DNA of 6,378 nt from Fusobacteriaceae bacterium UBA2433 (lineage in GTDB: Bacteria; Fusobacteriota; Fusobacteriia; Fusobacteriales; Fusobacteriaceae). The notes under the pieces were generated by a model that made no database searches, was not told where the DNA came from, and saw only the letters and a program-made list of their open reading frames with translations. Below are positions 1 to 5,671 of the stretch, in pieces. The DNA is taken from positions 1-6,378 of the forward strand of contig DDQV01000085.1 of NCBI GenBank assembly GCA_002342785.1, given 5' to 3'. Numbering within the stretch: position 1 is the first letter of the stretch; every line of letters starts with the position of its first letter. A program made the position numbers and the translations under genes.

Positions 1-66
1 ATAAATTTTATTTTTTTAAATAAAAAAAATTACTATTTTTTTGATTTTGGAAATGGTAAAATATAG

Positions 67-84
67 ATTAAAAGTTCTTTTAAT
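67..84. repeat. Palindrome upstream of the pnp promoter
   Basis: Arms ATTAAAAG (67-74) and CTTTTAAT (77-84) are perfect inverted repeats around a 2-base centre. The element ends 3 bases before the proposed -35 box at 88, a position suited to an activator or repressor site. It is AT-only apart from one G-C pair per arm, so chance is a real alternative. A second 8-bp palindrome, CTACGTAG (98-105), lies in the promoter spacer. Confidence 0.35.
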
Positions 85-87
85 GCC

Positions 88-116
88 TTTACTTAAACTA
101 CGTAGAGTGATATAAT
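88..116 (+). promoter_or_regulatory. Probable sigma-70-type promoter for the leader ORF and pnp
   Basis: A consensus TATAAT -10 box (111-116) is preceded by TG one base upstream (108-109), an extended -10. A TTTACT -35 box (88-93) sits exactly 17 bp upstream and matches the consensus at four of six positions. Transcription would start near 122-124, so the mRNA would begin almost exactly at the left arm of the 12-bp leader stem (123-134). No other promoter of this quality was found between here and the pnp start at 317. Confidence 0.6.
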
Positions 117-122
117 TATTAG

Positions 123-209
123 CAATAGGAGATAAATAAGTGATAAGAGTTGAAAATATAAATTCAAAAAATTATATTTTTACCCCTTATTATTTTATAT
201 CTCCTATTG
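123..209 (+). promoter_or_regulatory. Nested stem-loop in the pnp mRNA leader
   Basis: The outer stem is a perfect 12-bp inverted repeat, CAATAGGAGATA (123-134) with TATCTCCTATTG (198-209). An inner stem pairs 151-161 with 172-182 (ten Watson-Crick pairs plus one G-U). The left outer arm contains the ribosome site of the leader ORF, so the closed stem would hide that site. The right arm could instead pair with the pnp ribosome site at 302-311 (8 pairs plus two G-U). In E. coli, the pnp leader is a stem-loop cut by RNase III and then used for autocontrol by PNPase. The present structure has a similar position but unrelated sequence, so a shared role is inference. Confidence 0.5.
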
Positions 210-268
210 AAATGACTGAATTTTTAGACTTACTTGATATATATCAGATAGTAAAATTCGGAAAATAA
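140..268 (+). CDS. Putative 42-residue leader ORF upstream of pnp
   Basis: An open frame starts at GTG 140 and stops at TAA 266. An AGGAG ribosome site (127-131) lies 8 bases upstream, and an in-frame TAA stop (137-139) abuts the start, so no longer version exists. The product of 42 residues would begin MIRVENINSK and end YQIVKFGK. Its centre is aromatic and hydrophobic (YIFTPYYFISP), followed by an acidic, leucine-rich part (EMTEFLDLLDIY). I do not recognise a family. It lies 48 bases upstream of pnp and downstream of the same promoter, so it would be the first cistron of the pnp transcript. Its ribosome site is inside the 12-bp stem described for the leader, so its translation may be conditional. 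It could be a regulatory leader peptide, a small protein, or an accidental frame. The good ribosome site is the main argument for reality. Confidence 0.45.
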   Translation: MIRVENINSKNYIFTPYYFISPIEMTEFLDLLDIYQIVKFGK

Positions 269-275
269 AGTGTAA

Positions 276-297
276 GGATAACATCTTAAAGTTATCC
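276..297 (+). promoter_or_regulatory. Small hairpin just upstream of the pnp ribosome site
   Basis: GGATAAC (276-282) and GTTATCC (291-297) form a perfect 7-bp stem with an 8-base loop. It ends 8 bases before the AGGAGG site of pnp (306-311) and begins 7 bases after the leader ORF stop. The site itself stays single-stranded, so the hairpin may insulate it or serve as a protein or nuclease target. Confidence 0.45.
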
Positions 298-316
298 AAT
301 ATAATAGGAGGAATAT

Positions 317-2467
317 ATGTTTAATGAAAAAAACATGGAGTTAGAAATCGGTGGGAAGATAATAAAAATGTCCACTGGAAAATTAGCTAGACAAGCTGGA
401 GGAGCTGTATTAGTAGAATGTGGTGGGACTGCATTATTAGTTACAGCAACTAGAAGTAAATCACCTAGAAAGGGAGTTGATTTTTTTCCACTAACAGTTG
501 ATTTCGTAGAAAAATATTATGCCGCTGGAAAGATGCCTGGCGGATTTATGAAAAGGGAAGCTAGACCTTCTACAAATGCAACATTAACAGCTAGATTAAT
601 AGATAGACCAATCAGACCAATGTTTCCTGAAGGATTTAATTACGATGTGCATATTGTAAATACAGTTATGTCATATGATGAATCTTGTACTACTGATTAC
701 CTTGGAATTATCGGATCATCAGCAGCATTAATGATCTCTGATCTTCCTTTCTTAGGTCCTGTATCAGCAGTTACAGTTGGAATGATAGATGGAGAGTTTG
801 TTTTAAATCCAAATCCAGCTCAGTTAGCAGTTAGTAATTTAGAATTAACAGTAGCAGGAACAAAAGATGCTGTAAACATGGTAGAATCTGGAGCAGCTGA
901 ATTATCTGAAAAAGTTATGTTAGATGCAATCTTATTTGCCCATGATAATATCAAAAAATTATGTGCATTCCAAGAGGAATTTGCTGCATTAATTGGAAAA
1001 GAAAATATGGAATTTGTTGCACCTGCAATCGATGAAACTGTTAAAACATTTATCGATGAAAAAGCAACTGCAAGATTAAAAGAAGCTGTGTTAACAATTG
1101 GAAAACATGCTAGAGAAGATGCTGTAGACGGATTAGAAACAGAATTATTAGAAATATTTACAGCAAATTATATGGAAAAAACTGGTGAGGAAACTTTAGA
1201 TGGTGCTTTAGCATTTGACTTTGCTAAGTATTATCATGATCTTATGAAACAATTAGTAAGAGAAGCAATTGTTTATAATAAACATAGAGTAGATGGAAGA
1301 AAAACTAATGAATTAAGAGATCTTTTTGCAGAAATAGATATCTTACCTCAACCTCATGGATCAGCAATGTTTACTAGAGGTGAAACTCAAGCAATTGTTT
1401 TCACTACTCTAGGAACTAAACATGACGAGCAATTAATCGATGGATTAGATGAAACTTTCTATAAAAAATTCTATCTTCACTATAACTTCCCTTCATACTC
1501 AGTGGGAGAACCTGGATTTATGAGAGGACCAGGAAGAAGAGAATTAGGACATGGAGCATTAGCTGAAAGAGCACTTTCATATGTATTACCAACTGAAGAA
1601 GTATTCCCATATACACTTAGAGTAGTATCTGAGATAACTGAATCAAACGGTTCATCTTCTCAAGCTAGTATCTGTGGTGGATCATTATCACTTATGGCTG
1701 CTGGAGTACCTATCAGAGAACATGTAGCTGGAATAGCTATGGGACTTGTTAAAGAGGGCGACGACTATGTAGTTTTAACTGACATCATGGGACTTGAAGA
1801 TCATTTAGGAGATATGGATTTTAAAGTAGCTGGAACTTCTAAAGGTATCACAGCACTTCAAATGGATATTAAGATCACTGGAATAGATGAAGAGATTATG
1901 AGAATAGCTTTAGAACAAGCATTAGTAGCAAGAACACAAATATTAGGTGTTATGAACGCAGCTATCCCTGCTCCTAAAGCAGAATTATCAGCTACAGCTC
2001 CTAGAGTTCATCAAATGCAAATTGATACAGATAAAATATCTGCATTAATTGGACCTGCTGGAAAAAATATCAAAGGTATTGTAGAGATAACTGGAGCTAA
2101 AGTTGATATCGACGATACTGGAAAAGTTTTAATCTTTGCTGTAGATAAAGAAGCATTAGATAAAACTGTTGAATTAGTAAATGGATATGTAAAAGACGTT
2201 GAAGTTGGAGAAGTTTATACAGCTAAAGTTGTAAAAATTGCTTCATTTGGAGCATTTATGCAAGTAGCTCCAGGAAAAGACGGATTATTACATGTTTCTC
2301 AAATCTCACATGAAAGAGTAGCTAATGTAGAAGATGTATTACAAGTTGGAGATGAATTTGAAGTTAAAGTTATCTCAACTGAAAAAGGAAAAATTAGTTT
2401 AAGTAGAAAAGAATTATTACCTAAACCAGAAAAAAAAGTAGAAGTTAAGCCTACAGAAACTAAGTAG
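317..2467 (+). CDS. pnp: Polynucleotide phosphorylase (polyribonucleotide nucleotidyltransferase)
   Basis: This enzyme degrades RNA 3' to 5' by phosphorolysis, releasing nucleoside diphosphates, and can add tails in reverse; in many bacteria it acts with RNase E/Y, helicase and enolase in the cytoplasm. The 716-residue product is full length (E. coli 711). An N-terminal RNase PH fold carries FFPLTV and the ARLIDRPIRPMFPEGF block (about residues 10-140). A helical linker follows, then a second RNase PH fold with GRRE (406-409), SEITESNGSSS and catalytic DHLGDMD. D495 and D501 align with E. coli D486 and D492. A KH domain has its GxxG loop at G579-P-A-G582, and an S1 domain covers about 629-700. 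The start is fixed by AGGAGG (306-311), 5 bases upstream; the next ATG (335) has no ribosome site. The short tail is lysine- and glutamate-rich. The gene is monocistronic apart from the possible leader ORF and ends at a strong terminator. Confidence 0.98.
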   Translation: MFNEKNMELEIGGKIIKMSTGKLARQAGGAVLVECGGTALLVTATRSKSPRKGVDFFPLTVDFVEKYYAAGKMPGGFMKREARPSTNATLTARLIDRPIRPMFPEGFNYDVHIVNTVMSYDESCTTDYLGIIGSSAALMISDLPFLGPVSAVTVGMIDGEFVLNPNPAQLAVSNLELTVAGTKDAVNMVESGAAELSEKVMLDAILFAHDNIKKLCAFQEEFAALIGKENMEFVAPAIDETVKTFIDEKATARLKEAVLTIGKHAREDAVDGLETELLEIFTANYMEKTGEETLDGALAFDFAKYYHDLMKQLVREAIVYNKHRVDGRKTNELRDLFAEIDILPQPHGSAMFTRGETQAIVFTTLGTKHDEQLIDGLDETFYKKFYLHYNFPSYSVGEPGFMRGPGRRELGHGALAERALSYVLPTEEVFPYTLRVVSEITESNGSSSQASICGGSLSLMAAGVPIREHVAGIAMGLVKEGDDYVVLTDIMGLEDHLGDMDFKVAGTSKGITALQMDIKITGIDEEIMRIALEQALVARTQILGVMNAAIPAPKAELSATAPRVHQMQIDTDKISALIGPAGKNIKGIVEITGAKVDIDDTGKVLIFAVDKEALDKTVELVNGYVKDVEVGEVYTAKVVKIASFGAFMQVAPGKDGLLHVSQISHERVANVEDVLQVGDEFEVKVISTEKGKISLSRKELLPKPEKKVEVKPTETK

Positions 2468-2479
2468 TTTTAAATAAAA

Positions 2480-2502
2480 AGATCTAGCAAATGCCTAGAT
2501 CT
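2480..2502 (+). repeat. Short hairpin after pnp
   Basis: AGATCTAG (2480-2487) and CTAGATCT (2495-2502) form a perfect 8-bp stem with a 7-base loop, 12 bases after the pnp stop. No T tract follows, so it is not itself a terminator. It may be a 3' stability hairpin in tandem with the terminator 13 bases downstream. Confidence 0.5.
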
Positions 2503-2514
2503 CAAACTTTAGAT

Positions 2515-2562
2515 AAGCAGATTTAATGAAAATATATTTTCATTAAATCTGCTTTTTATATA
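2515..2562 (+). terminator. Intrinsic terminator of pnp
   Basis: Positions 2516-2553 are a 38-bp perfect palindrome (19 bp per arm, centre between 2534 and 2535). It extends one more pair to 2515/2554 and is followed by TTTTTATATAA. The outer part is AGCAG/CTGCT and the inner part AT-rich. This is a classic rho-independent terminator placed 48 bases after the pnp stop codon. Confidence 0.9.
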
Positions 2563-2660
2563 ATAATATTTTTTATAAATTCTCTTTGATTTTTTTTTAG
2601 ATTATAACCTTCTCTTCTTGTTAAATATTTTTTATTTTCTAAATATATTTCATTTAATTC

Positions 2661-2724
2661 CTAACCACGACAGATGAAAAAAGTAAACATCTGGGGGCTC
2701 ACGTTAGTACCTGTGTCTTCAAAG
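2661..2724. other. GC-richer structured island: candidate small RNA or insertion-sequence end remnant
   Basis: This stretch is clearly richer in G and C than its flanks. CTAAC (2661-2665) pairs with GTTAG (2703-2707), and inside it CAGATG (2671-2676) pairs with CATCTG (2688-2693) around an 11-base loop. A run of five G follows the inner stem (2693-2697). A weak promoter-like TTGTTA (2618-2623) with TAAATA (2640-2645, 16-bp spacer) lies upstream on the + strand, and a strong hairpin with a T run follows at 2727-2767. Together they could make an RNA of about 110 nt. On the - strand the same island reads GTGAGCCCCCAG then a hairpin, a layout that recalls right ends of IS200/IS605-type elements that carry guide RNA. 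I cannot decide between the two, and no coding frame is supported. Confidence 0.3.
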
Positions 2725-2726
2725 GT

Positions 2727-2767
2727 AATAAAAAAAGATTCTAATTTTTTTAGGATCTTTTTTTATT
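2727..2767. terminator. Strong bidirectional intrinsic terminator
   Basis: Positions 2727-2744 pair with 2750-2767 in an 18-bp stem with one T-G wobble and a 5-base T loop. Each arm carries a seven-base A or T run, so either strand gives a stem followed by T7. On the - strand it is the first good terminator downstream of the nuclease gene that ends at 2927. On the + strand it would end any RNA made from 2650-2726. Confidence 0.75.
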
Positions 2768-2785
2768 TTATTTATGGATATTTCT

Positions 2786-2807
2786 ACCAGTAGCTTGTGC
2801 TAGTGGT
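2786..2807. repeat. Imperfect inverted repeat with ACCA/TGGT ends
   Basis: ACCAGTAGC (2786-2794) and GCTAGTGGT (2799-2807) form a 9-bp stem with one internal G-G mismatch and a 4-base loop. No T run follows on either strand, so it is not a terminator. It lies between the nuclease stop and the bidirectional terminator and would be in the 3' untranslated region of the nuclease mRNA. Otherwise 2768-2926 holds no supported gene. Confidence 0.4.
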
Positions 2808-2926
2808 TCTAATTTCTATCTATTCATACAACTGTATAATTATAAAGAAACCTTTGTTTTTAAAGAAATCTAGCCCTGTAATAAATTCTATTTTATTCTC
2901 TAAGTTTAGATATTTAAATATACTAT

Positions 2927-3973
2927 CTATTTTAATTCTGCTTCTATTTCTTCAATACTCGGTAAAGAAGATTTCAATTCTTTTGGTAGCACTTGTGTTA
3001 ATTCATATTCACTAATTCCTATAGGTTTATTTAAATCTCTCAAAGCATATTCTACCACCATGTCATCCTTAGATTTACAAATTAATATTCCTATAGTTGG
3101 TTTATCCATAGTTTTATCGGCTACTAAGTCATCTATAGCTGAGACATAAAAATTTAATTTCCCTGCATATTCAGGTTTAAATTCCCCTGTTTTTAATTCT
3201 ACAACCACATATGAATGTAATTTAACATGATAAAATAATAAATCTATATAAAAATCACTTTTACCAACTTCTAACTTATACTGTCTCCCAATATATGAAA
3301 ATCCAGCTCCTAACTCTAATAGAAATTTAGTTATATTTTCTACTAAAGAATCCTCTAATTCTCTTTCATTATATTCCTCTGTGAGAGTTAAAAAATCAAA
3401 ACAATATGGATCTTTCAAGGTTTGTATTGCTAAATCCGAATGGATATCTGGAAGTTTTTCTTTAAAGTTAGTGATAGCTCCACCTTGTCTAGAATATAAG
3501 TTATAGCCGATTTGATTCATTAAAACATTTCTAGACCAGTTATTTTCTATAGTTCCATTCATATAAAAAATAGCTTCTTCGATATCTTGAATTTTTTGAA
3601 TAATTAGTATATTATGACCCCAAGGAATTTGGAATATCCTTTCTATTTCAAATTGCGAAACAGCTTGTTTCGTAATTTCATTTTCAGATGACCAATATTT
3701 ATACCACTTTCTCATATGTTCTAAATTCCTTTTGGAAAAACCTTTTATATTGGGAAAGTCTTTTTGTAAATCTTTACTCACTTCTTTTAAAAATCCATCT
3801 CCCCATGAAGATAATTTCTGCCTTTCAACTATTAATTGTGCTATATTCCAGTAAAGTTTTAACAATTCTTTATTTACTGAAATAGAAGCCTTTATCTGAG
3901 ATGTCTTAATATGAGTTTTGATCTCTTGGATAACCTTTTTATATTCGTCCTTTTGGATTATTTCTTTATTCAT
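2927..3973 (-). CDS. DUF1016/YhcG-type PD-(D/E)xK nuclease
   Basis: This is a 348-residue predicted DNA nuclease homologous to the E. coli YhcG family, often found with restriction-modification or other defence genes; its exact substrate is not settled here. The N-terminal half matches DUF1016_N (winged-helix type): LYWNIAQLIVERQ, then GWGDGF-like SSWGDGFL, DLQKDFP and GFSKRNLEHMRKWY. The C-terminal half is the PD-(D/E)xK fold: RQYKLEVG, SDFYIDLLFYH with D240 and D244, and ELKTG with E259 and K261, giving the D..ExK signature. The family C-terminus, ISEYELTQVLP, is intact, and length is normal. The start is ATG 3973, chosen because GGAGG (3984-3980) lies 6 bases upstream; the frame stays open to 4081 but lacks a ribosome site there. 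It stands alone: no methylase, specificity subunit or toxin partner is adjacent. Codon use is as AT-rich as its surroundings. It appears intact. Confidence 0.9.
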   Translation of the reverse strand: MNKEIIQKDEYKKVIQEIKTHIKTSQIKASISVNKELLKLYWNIAQLIVERQKLSSWGDGFLKEVSKDLQKDFPNIKGFSKRNLEHMRKWYKYWSSENEITKQAVSQFEIERIFQIPWGHNILIIQKIQDIEEAIFYMNGTIENNWSRNVLMNQIGYNLYSRQGGAITNFKEKLPDIHSDLAIQTLKDPYCFDFLTLTEEYNERELEDSLVENITKFLLELGAGFSYIGRQYKLEVGKSDFYIDLLFYHVKLHSYVVVELKTGEFKPEYAGKLNFYVSAIDDLVADKTMDKPTIGILICKSKDDMVVEYALRDLNKPIGISEYELTQVLPKELKSSLPSIEEIEAELK

Positions 3974-4013
3974 ATAAATCCTCCATATTTTGATAATATT
4001 ACCTATTTTTATT

Positions 4014-4022
4014 ATTATATCA
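4014..4022 (-). promoter_or_regulatory. Extended -10 promoter of the nuclease gene
   Basis: On the - strand the sequence reads TGATATAAT: a consensus TATAAT (4019-4014) with TG one base upstream, identical to the -10 region proposed for pnp. The hexamer 17 bp upstream is AATAAA, a poor -35 box, as tolerated for extended -10 promoters. Transcription would start near 4007, leaving a leader of about 34 bases before ATG 3973. Confidence 0.5.
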
Positions 4023-4081
4023 TATACTTTAATTTCTTTATTTTTTATACACCACTGGATTAATCTTATTAGATCAATCAA

Positions 4082-4227
4082 TACTATAGCTATATTAAAA
4101 TAGTAGATAATCTTTTTTAGAGAATTTTAAAAAATTAGGAGAAGTAACCATAGTAGATATAAGTCACCCTTATATTTAGTTTCATCACTTCCTGTAATTT
4201 TTATTTATAAGTTCTACTTCTGCAAAA
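4082..4227. other. Gene-free gap with one hairpin
   Basis: No frame with a ribosome site and acceptable start was found here. The only structure is a hairpin of 10 bp with one wobble, 4154-4163 with 4169-4178 (core ATATAAG/CTTATAT), without a T run. Short open stretches exist on both strands but contain no recognisable motif. This could be eroded mobile-element sequence, given the IS-like structure that follows. Confidence 0.4.
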
Positions 4228-4291
4228 ATAGACACTCTTAATGTAAAATTGTAGTCACCACAAAAACAATTTGAACAGGGAGTGCCTATCT
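4224..4291 (-). terminator. Long-loop hairpin, probable terminator of the membrane-protein gene
   Basis: On the - strand, 4289-4280 (ATAGGCACTC) pairs with 4237-4228 (GAGTGTCTAT) over 10 bp with one G-U. Two further pairs are possible, and T bases follow (4227-4224). A nested 7-bp stem, ACAATTT/AAATTGT, lies in the loop (4246-4252 with 4266-4272). It sits 29 bases after the membrane-protein stop and would end its transcript. The long loop is unusual for an intrinsic terminator. The alternative is the subterminal structure of an insertion sequence end, with a short start-like ORF just to its right. Confidence 0.4.
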
Positions 4292-4333
4292 ATGAAGATT
4301 TTATCTTTAAATTTTGAGTTTATTTTTGATTAG
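4292..4333 (+). pseudogene. Possible truncated 5' end of a transposase or other lost gene
   Basis: ATG 4292 opens a frame of 13 codons (MKILSLNFEFIFD) ended by TAG 4331-4333. GGGAG (4278-4282) lies 9 bases upstream and gives it a credible ribosome site. The frame runs 14 bases into the 3' end of the opposite-strand membrane-protein gene, as if a longer + strand gene had been cut at a junction near 4319. The preceding inverted repeat would suit an insertion-sequence left end. I cannot assign a family, and 13 codons can occur by chance. Confidence 0.25.
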
Positions 4334-5006
4334 GAATATTTTGGGAAACAATAATAGTTTCTTTAGAAGAAATCAATTTTATTAAAAATGGTTTAAATTT
4401 TTTAGTAAAAAATTCAAGAACTTTTCCTACTACTAATGCTGCAATAATAGTTCCTTCACGAATGCCTATTAAAGACATTGTCCCTAAAAATGAAATTATT
4501 AGAGATATAATAACAACGGTACAGTCAAAAATAATTTTAGTTTTTAGAAAAGATAAATTGGTTTTTTTTGAAATAACCAACATCAAGCCTTCTGCAGGCT
4601 GAGGAACAATATTTGCAGTCAAGTAAAATAATAGACCAAGAGCTATAAAAATAATACTTATAAGAAGTAAAATTAATCTAGAGATATAGTTATCTATTAA
4701 ATTAAAGGTCCATATTGAATTTGAAAAAGTTACAAAATATCCAAATATTCCAGAGAATACAATTTGTAGTAAATTAAACATTTTAAAATCTTTTCTTAAA
4801 AGAATTATCTGTAGTAAAATATACGAACAAAATACAGCGACAGTAAGTAATCCTTGATCAATAACAAAAACGATACTTAAAACATAAGGAATAGAGTTTA
4901 CAGGAGATACACCAAGATTTGATTTTATAGAAAAAGTGACTCCAAAGGCAAGTAGAAGTAAGCCAAGACAGTATAATAAAACCCGTTTTACAATATTACG
5001 ATTCAT
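4320..5006 (-). CDS. YczE/YyaS/YitT-type integral membrane protein
   Basis: The 228-residue product is an integral membrane protein of unknown substrate. Resemblance to the YczE/YyaS/YitT group rests on LGVSP (31-35) after the first membrane span, PAEG (137-140) and G-x-R-x-GTIIAAL (181-191), the pattern seen in that group. Hydrophobic segments are near 7-25, 41-70 (possibly two), 78-95, 109-130, 160-178 and 183-200, giving about six spans, with a short polar tail. Positive residues at the N-terminus (NRNIVKR) suggest the N-terminus is inside. The start ATG 5006 is supported by AAGGA (5018-5014), 7 bases upstream. Members are annotated as membrane proteins or possible transporters, without a firmly known reaction. 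The gene is alone, more than 340 bp from the nuclease gene and about 290 bp from the pseudogene on its other side, and appears intact. Confidence 0.82.
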   Translation of the reverse strand: MNRNIVKRVLLYCLGLLLLAFGVTFSIKSNLGVSPVNSIPYVLSIVFVIDQGLLTVAVFCSYILLQIILLRKDFKMFNLLQIVFSGIFGYFVTFSNSIWTFNLIDNYISRLILLLISIIFIALGLLFYLTANIVPQPAEGLMLVISKKTNLSFLKTKIIFDCTVVIISLIISFLGTMSLIGIREGTIIAALVVGKVLEFFTKKFKPFLIKLISSKETIIVSQNIPNQK

Positions 5007-5277
5007 TTAAATTTCCTTCTTTAATTTATTGACCCATAATCTTAGTATTTTTAACATTTAATTTATTGTATATTTTTTAGTGTTTTTTCATTTGTTGTTT
5101 GTGCTACTACTCTTTTTACTGGTTTTGAGGGTGTCCGCGCTTATTCCAATAATATCTTATCACCTAAACTCTAATAATACCAGTGATTTAGTTTTTTGAA
5201 AATGCAATATAACCATAATTAAATTGTAAGATTTGGATTTACACAAAGGTATTTATTTTTTAGGTCAAATTAAAAAA
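5007..5277. other. Gene-free AT-rich gap
   Basis: No supported coding frame is present. The - strand half nearest 5006 must hold the membrane-protein promoter, but no clear -35/-10 pair was recognised. A GC-richer patch, GAGGGTGTCCGCGC (5127-5140), stands out. An ACTGGT (5118-5123) and ACCAGT pair about 55 bases apart is too weak to call a structure. Confidence 0.5.
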
Positions 5278-5303
5278 GAGCTTAGGATGATTTCCTAAGC
5301 TCT
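5276..5303 (-). terminator. Intrinsic terminator of the pseudogene and possibly of the porB-like operon
   Basis: On the - strand AGAGCTTAGGA (5303-5293) pairs with TCCTAAGCTCT (5287-5277) in a perfect 11-bp stem with a 5-base loop, followed by TTTTTA. The last codon frame of the pseudogene ends with TAG at 5297-5295, inside the stem, a common arrangement. No terminator was found directly after the porB-like stop at 5698, so transcripts from that gene may continue to this site. Confidence 0.85.
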
Positions 5304-5671
5304 AACTATTTCATAATTAAATTCTTGGATAAACTCTATAATTAAACTTCTGTATACATACTTTTTCAAATTTTCTCTGAAATCAGGAGCTGCTATTCTT
5401 GAAACCATTCTATCTTTTATAGTTGAAGGGCGCTATAAAGGTCTTTCCGTCAGCACACATAGTAGCTACTCTTACAAAATCTACTTGTTCTCCTACTATT
5501 ATAAATTGTTTTGAACCTATTGTTTCTCATTTTATATGTCCTATAAGGTCTATCTGAACACACGAATTTATTAAAATTATCCTATGGTTCTGGCTTACCA
5601 CTATTGGATGATTGATATATTTTAGTGGATTCACTTCTAGGACAGGATTAATAGTCGTACAAAGTTATCAT
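5295..5671 (-). pseudogene. Decayed zinc-ribbon, transposase-like gene
   Basis: No single frame spans this stretch, but three pieces look coding. Frame A starts at ATG 5671 and reads MITLYDY, stop (5650-5648), SCPRSESTKIYQSSNSGKPEP, stop (5584-5582), DNFNKFVCSDR: this resembles a CPxC..CxxC zinc ribbon with the second cysteine of each pair replaced (CPRS, CSDR). Frame B (from about 5517) reads GSKQFIIVGEQVDFVRVATM then CADGKTFIAPFNY before a TAG at 5412-5410. Frame C reads RMVSRIAAPDFRENLKKY to EIVRA and stops at 5297-5295. The join needs at least two frameshifts and two or more nonsense changes. N-terminal zinc ribbons are typical of several insertion-sequence transposases, but frames B and C match no family I recognise. 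It lies in the same direction as the porB-like gene, 26 bp after its stop. Confidence 0.5.

Noticed and set aside
1..66. An upstream gene tail or terminator in the first 66 bases
   Set aside because: The A and T runs can fold, but no G-C core or stop codon context could be seen so close to the window edge. A weaker promoter-like TTGATT (41-46) with TATAGA (62-67) has a poor 15-bp spacer.
335..340. A later pnp start at ATG 335
   Set aside because: No ribosome site precedes it, while AGGAGG sits 5 bases before ATG 317.
2797..3015. A 72-codon + strand open frame rich in Ile and Leu
   Set aside because: It overlaps the 3' end of the well-supported nuclease gene on the other strand, has no ribosome site before its ATG, and its composition is what AT-rich DNA gives in a random frame.
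3688..3885. A 65-codon + strand open frame
   Set aside because: It lies wholly inside the nuclease gene on the opposite strand and has no family features.
3974..4081. A 36-residue N-terminal extension of the nuclease, starting at 4081
   Set aside because: There is no ribosome site at 4081, whereas GGAGG is correctly placed before ATG 3973. The extension would also cover the proposed extended -10 promoter and adds nothing of the family.
4228..5136. The membrane-protein gene as cargo between insertion-sequence inverted repeats (AGACACTCTT at 4230 and the complement of GAGGGTGTCC at 5127)
   Set aside because: Only 7 of 10 positions match, no target duplication was seen at the outer edges, and no transposase lies between. 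The similarity may be chance.
5164..5197. A + strand terminator formed by CTAAA/TTTAG followed by six T
   Set aside because: The stem is only 5 A-T-rich pairs with an 18-base loop, and no + strand gene precedes it.
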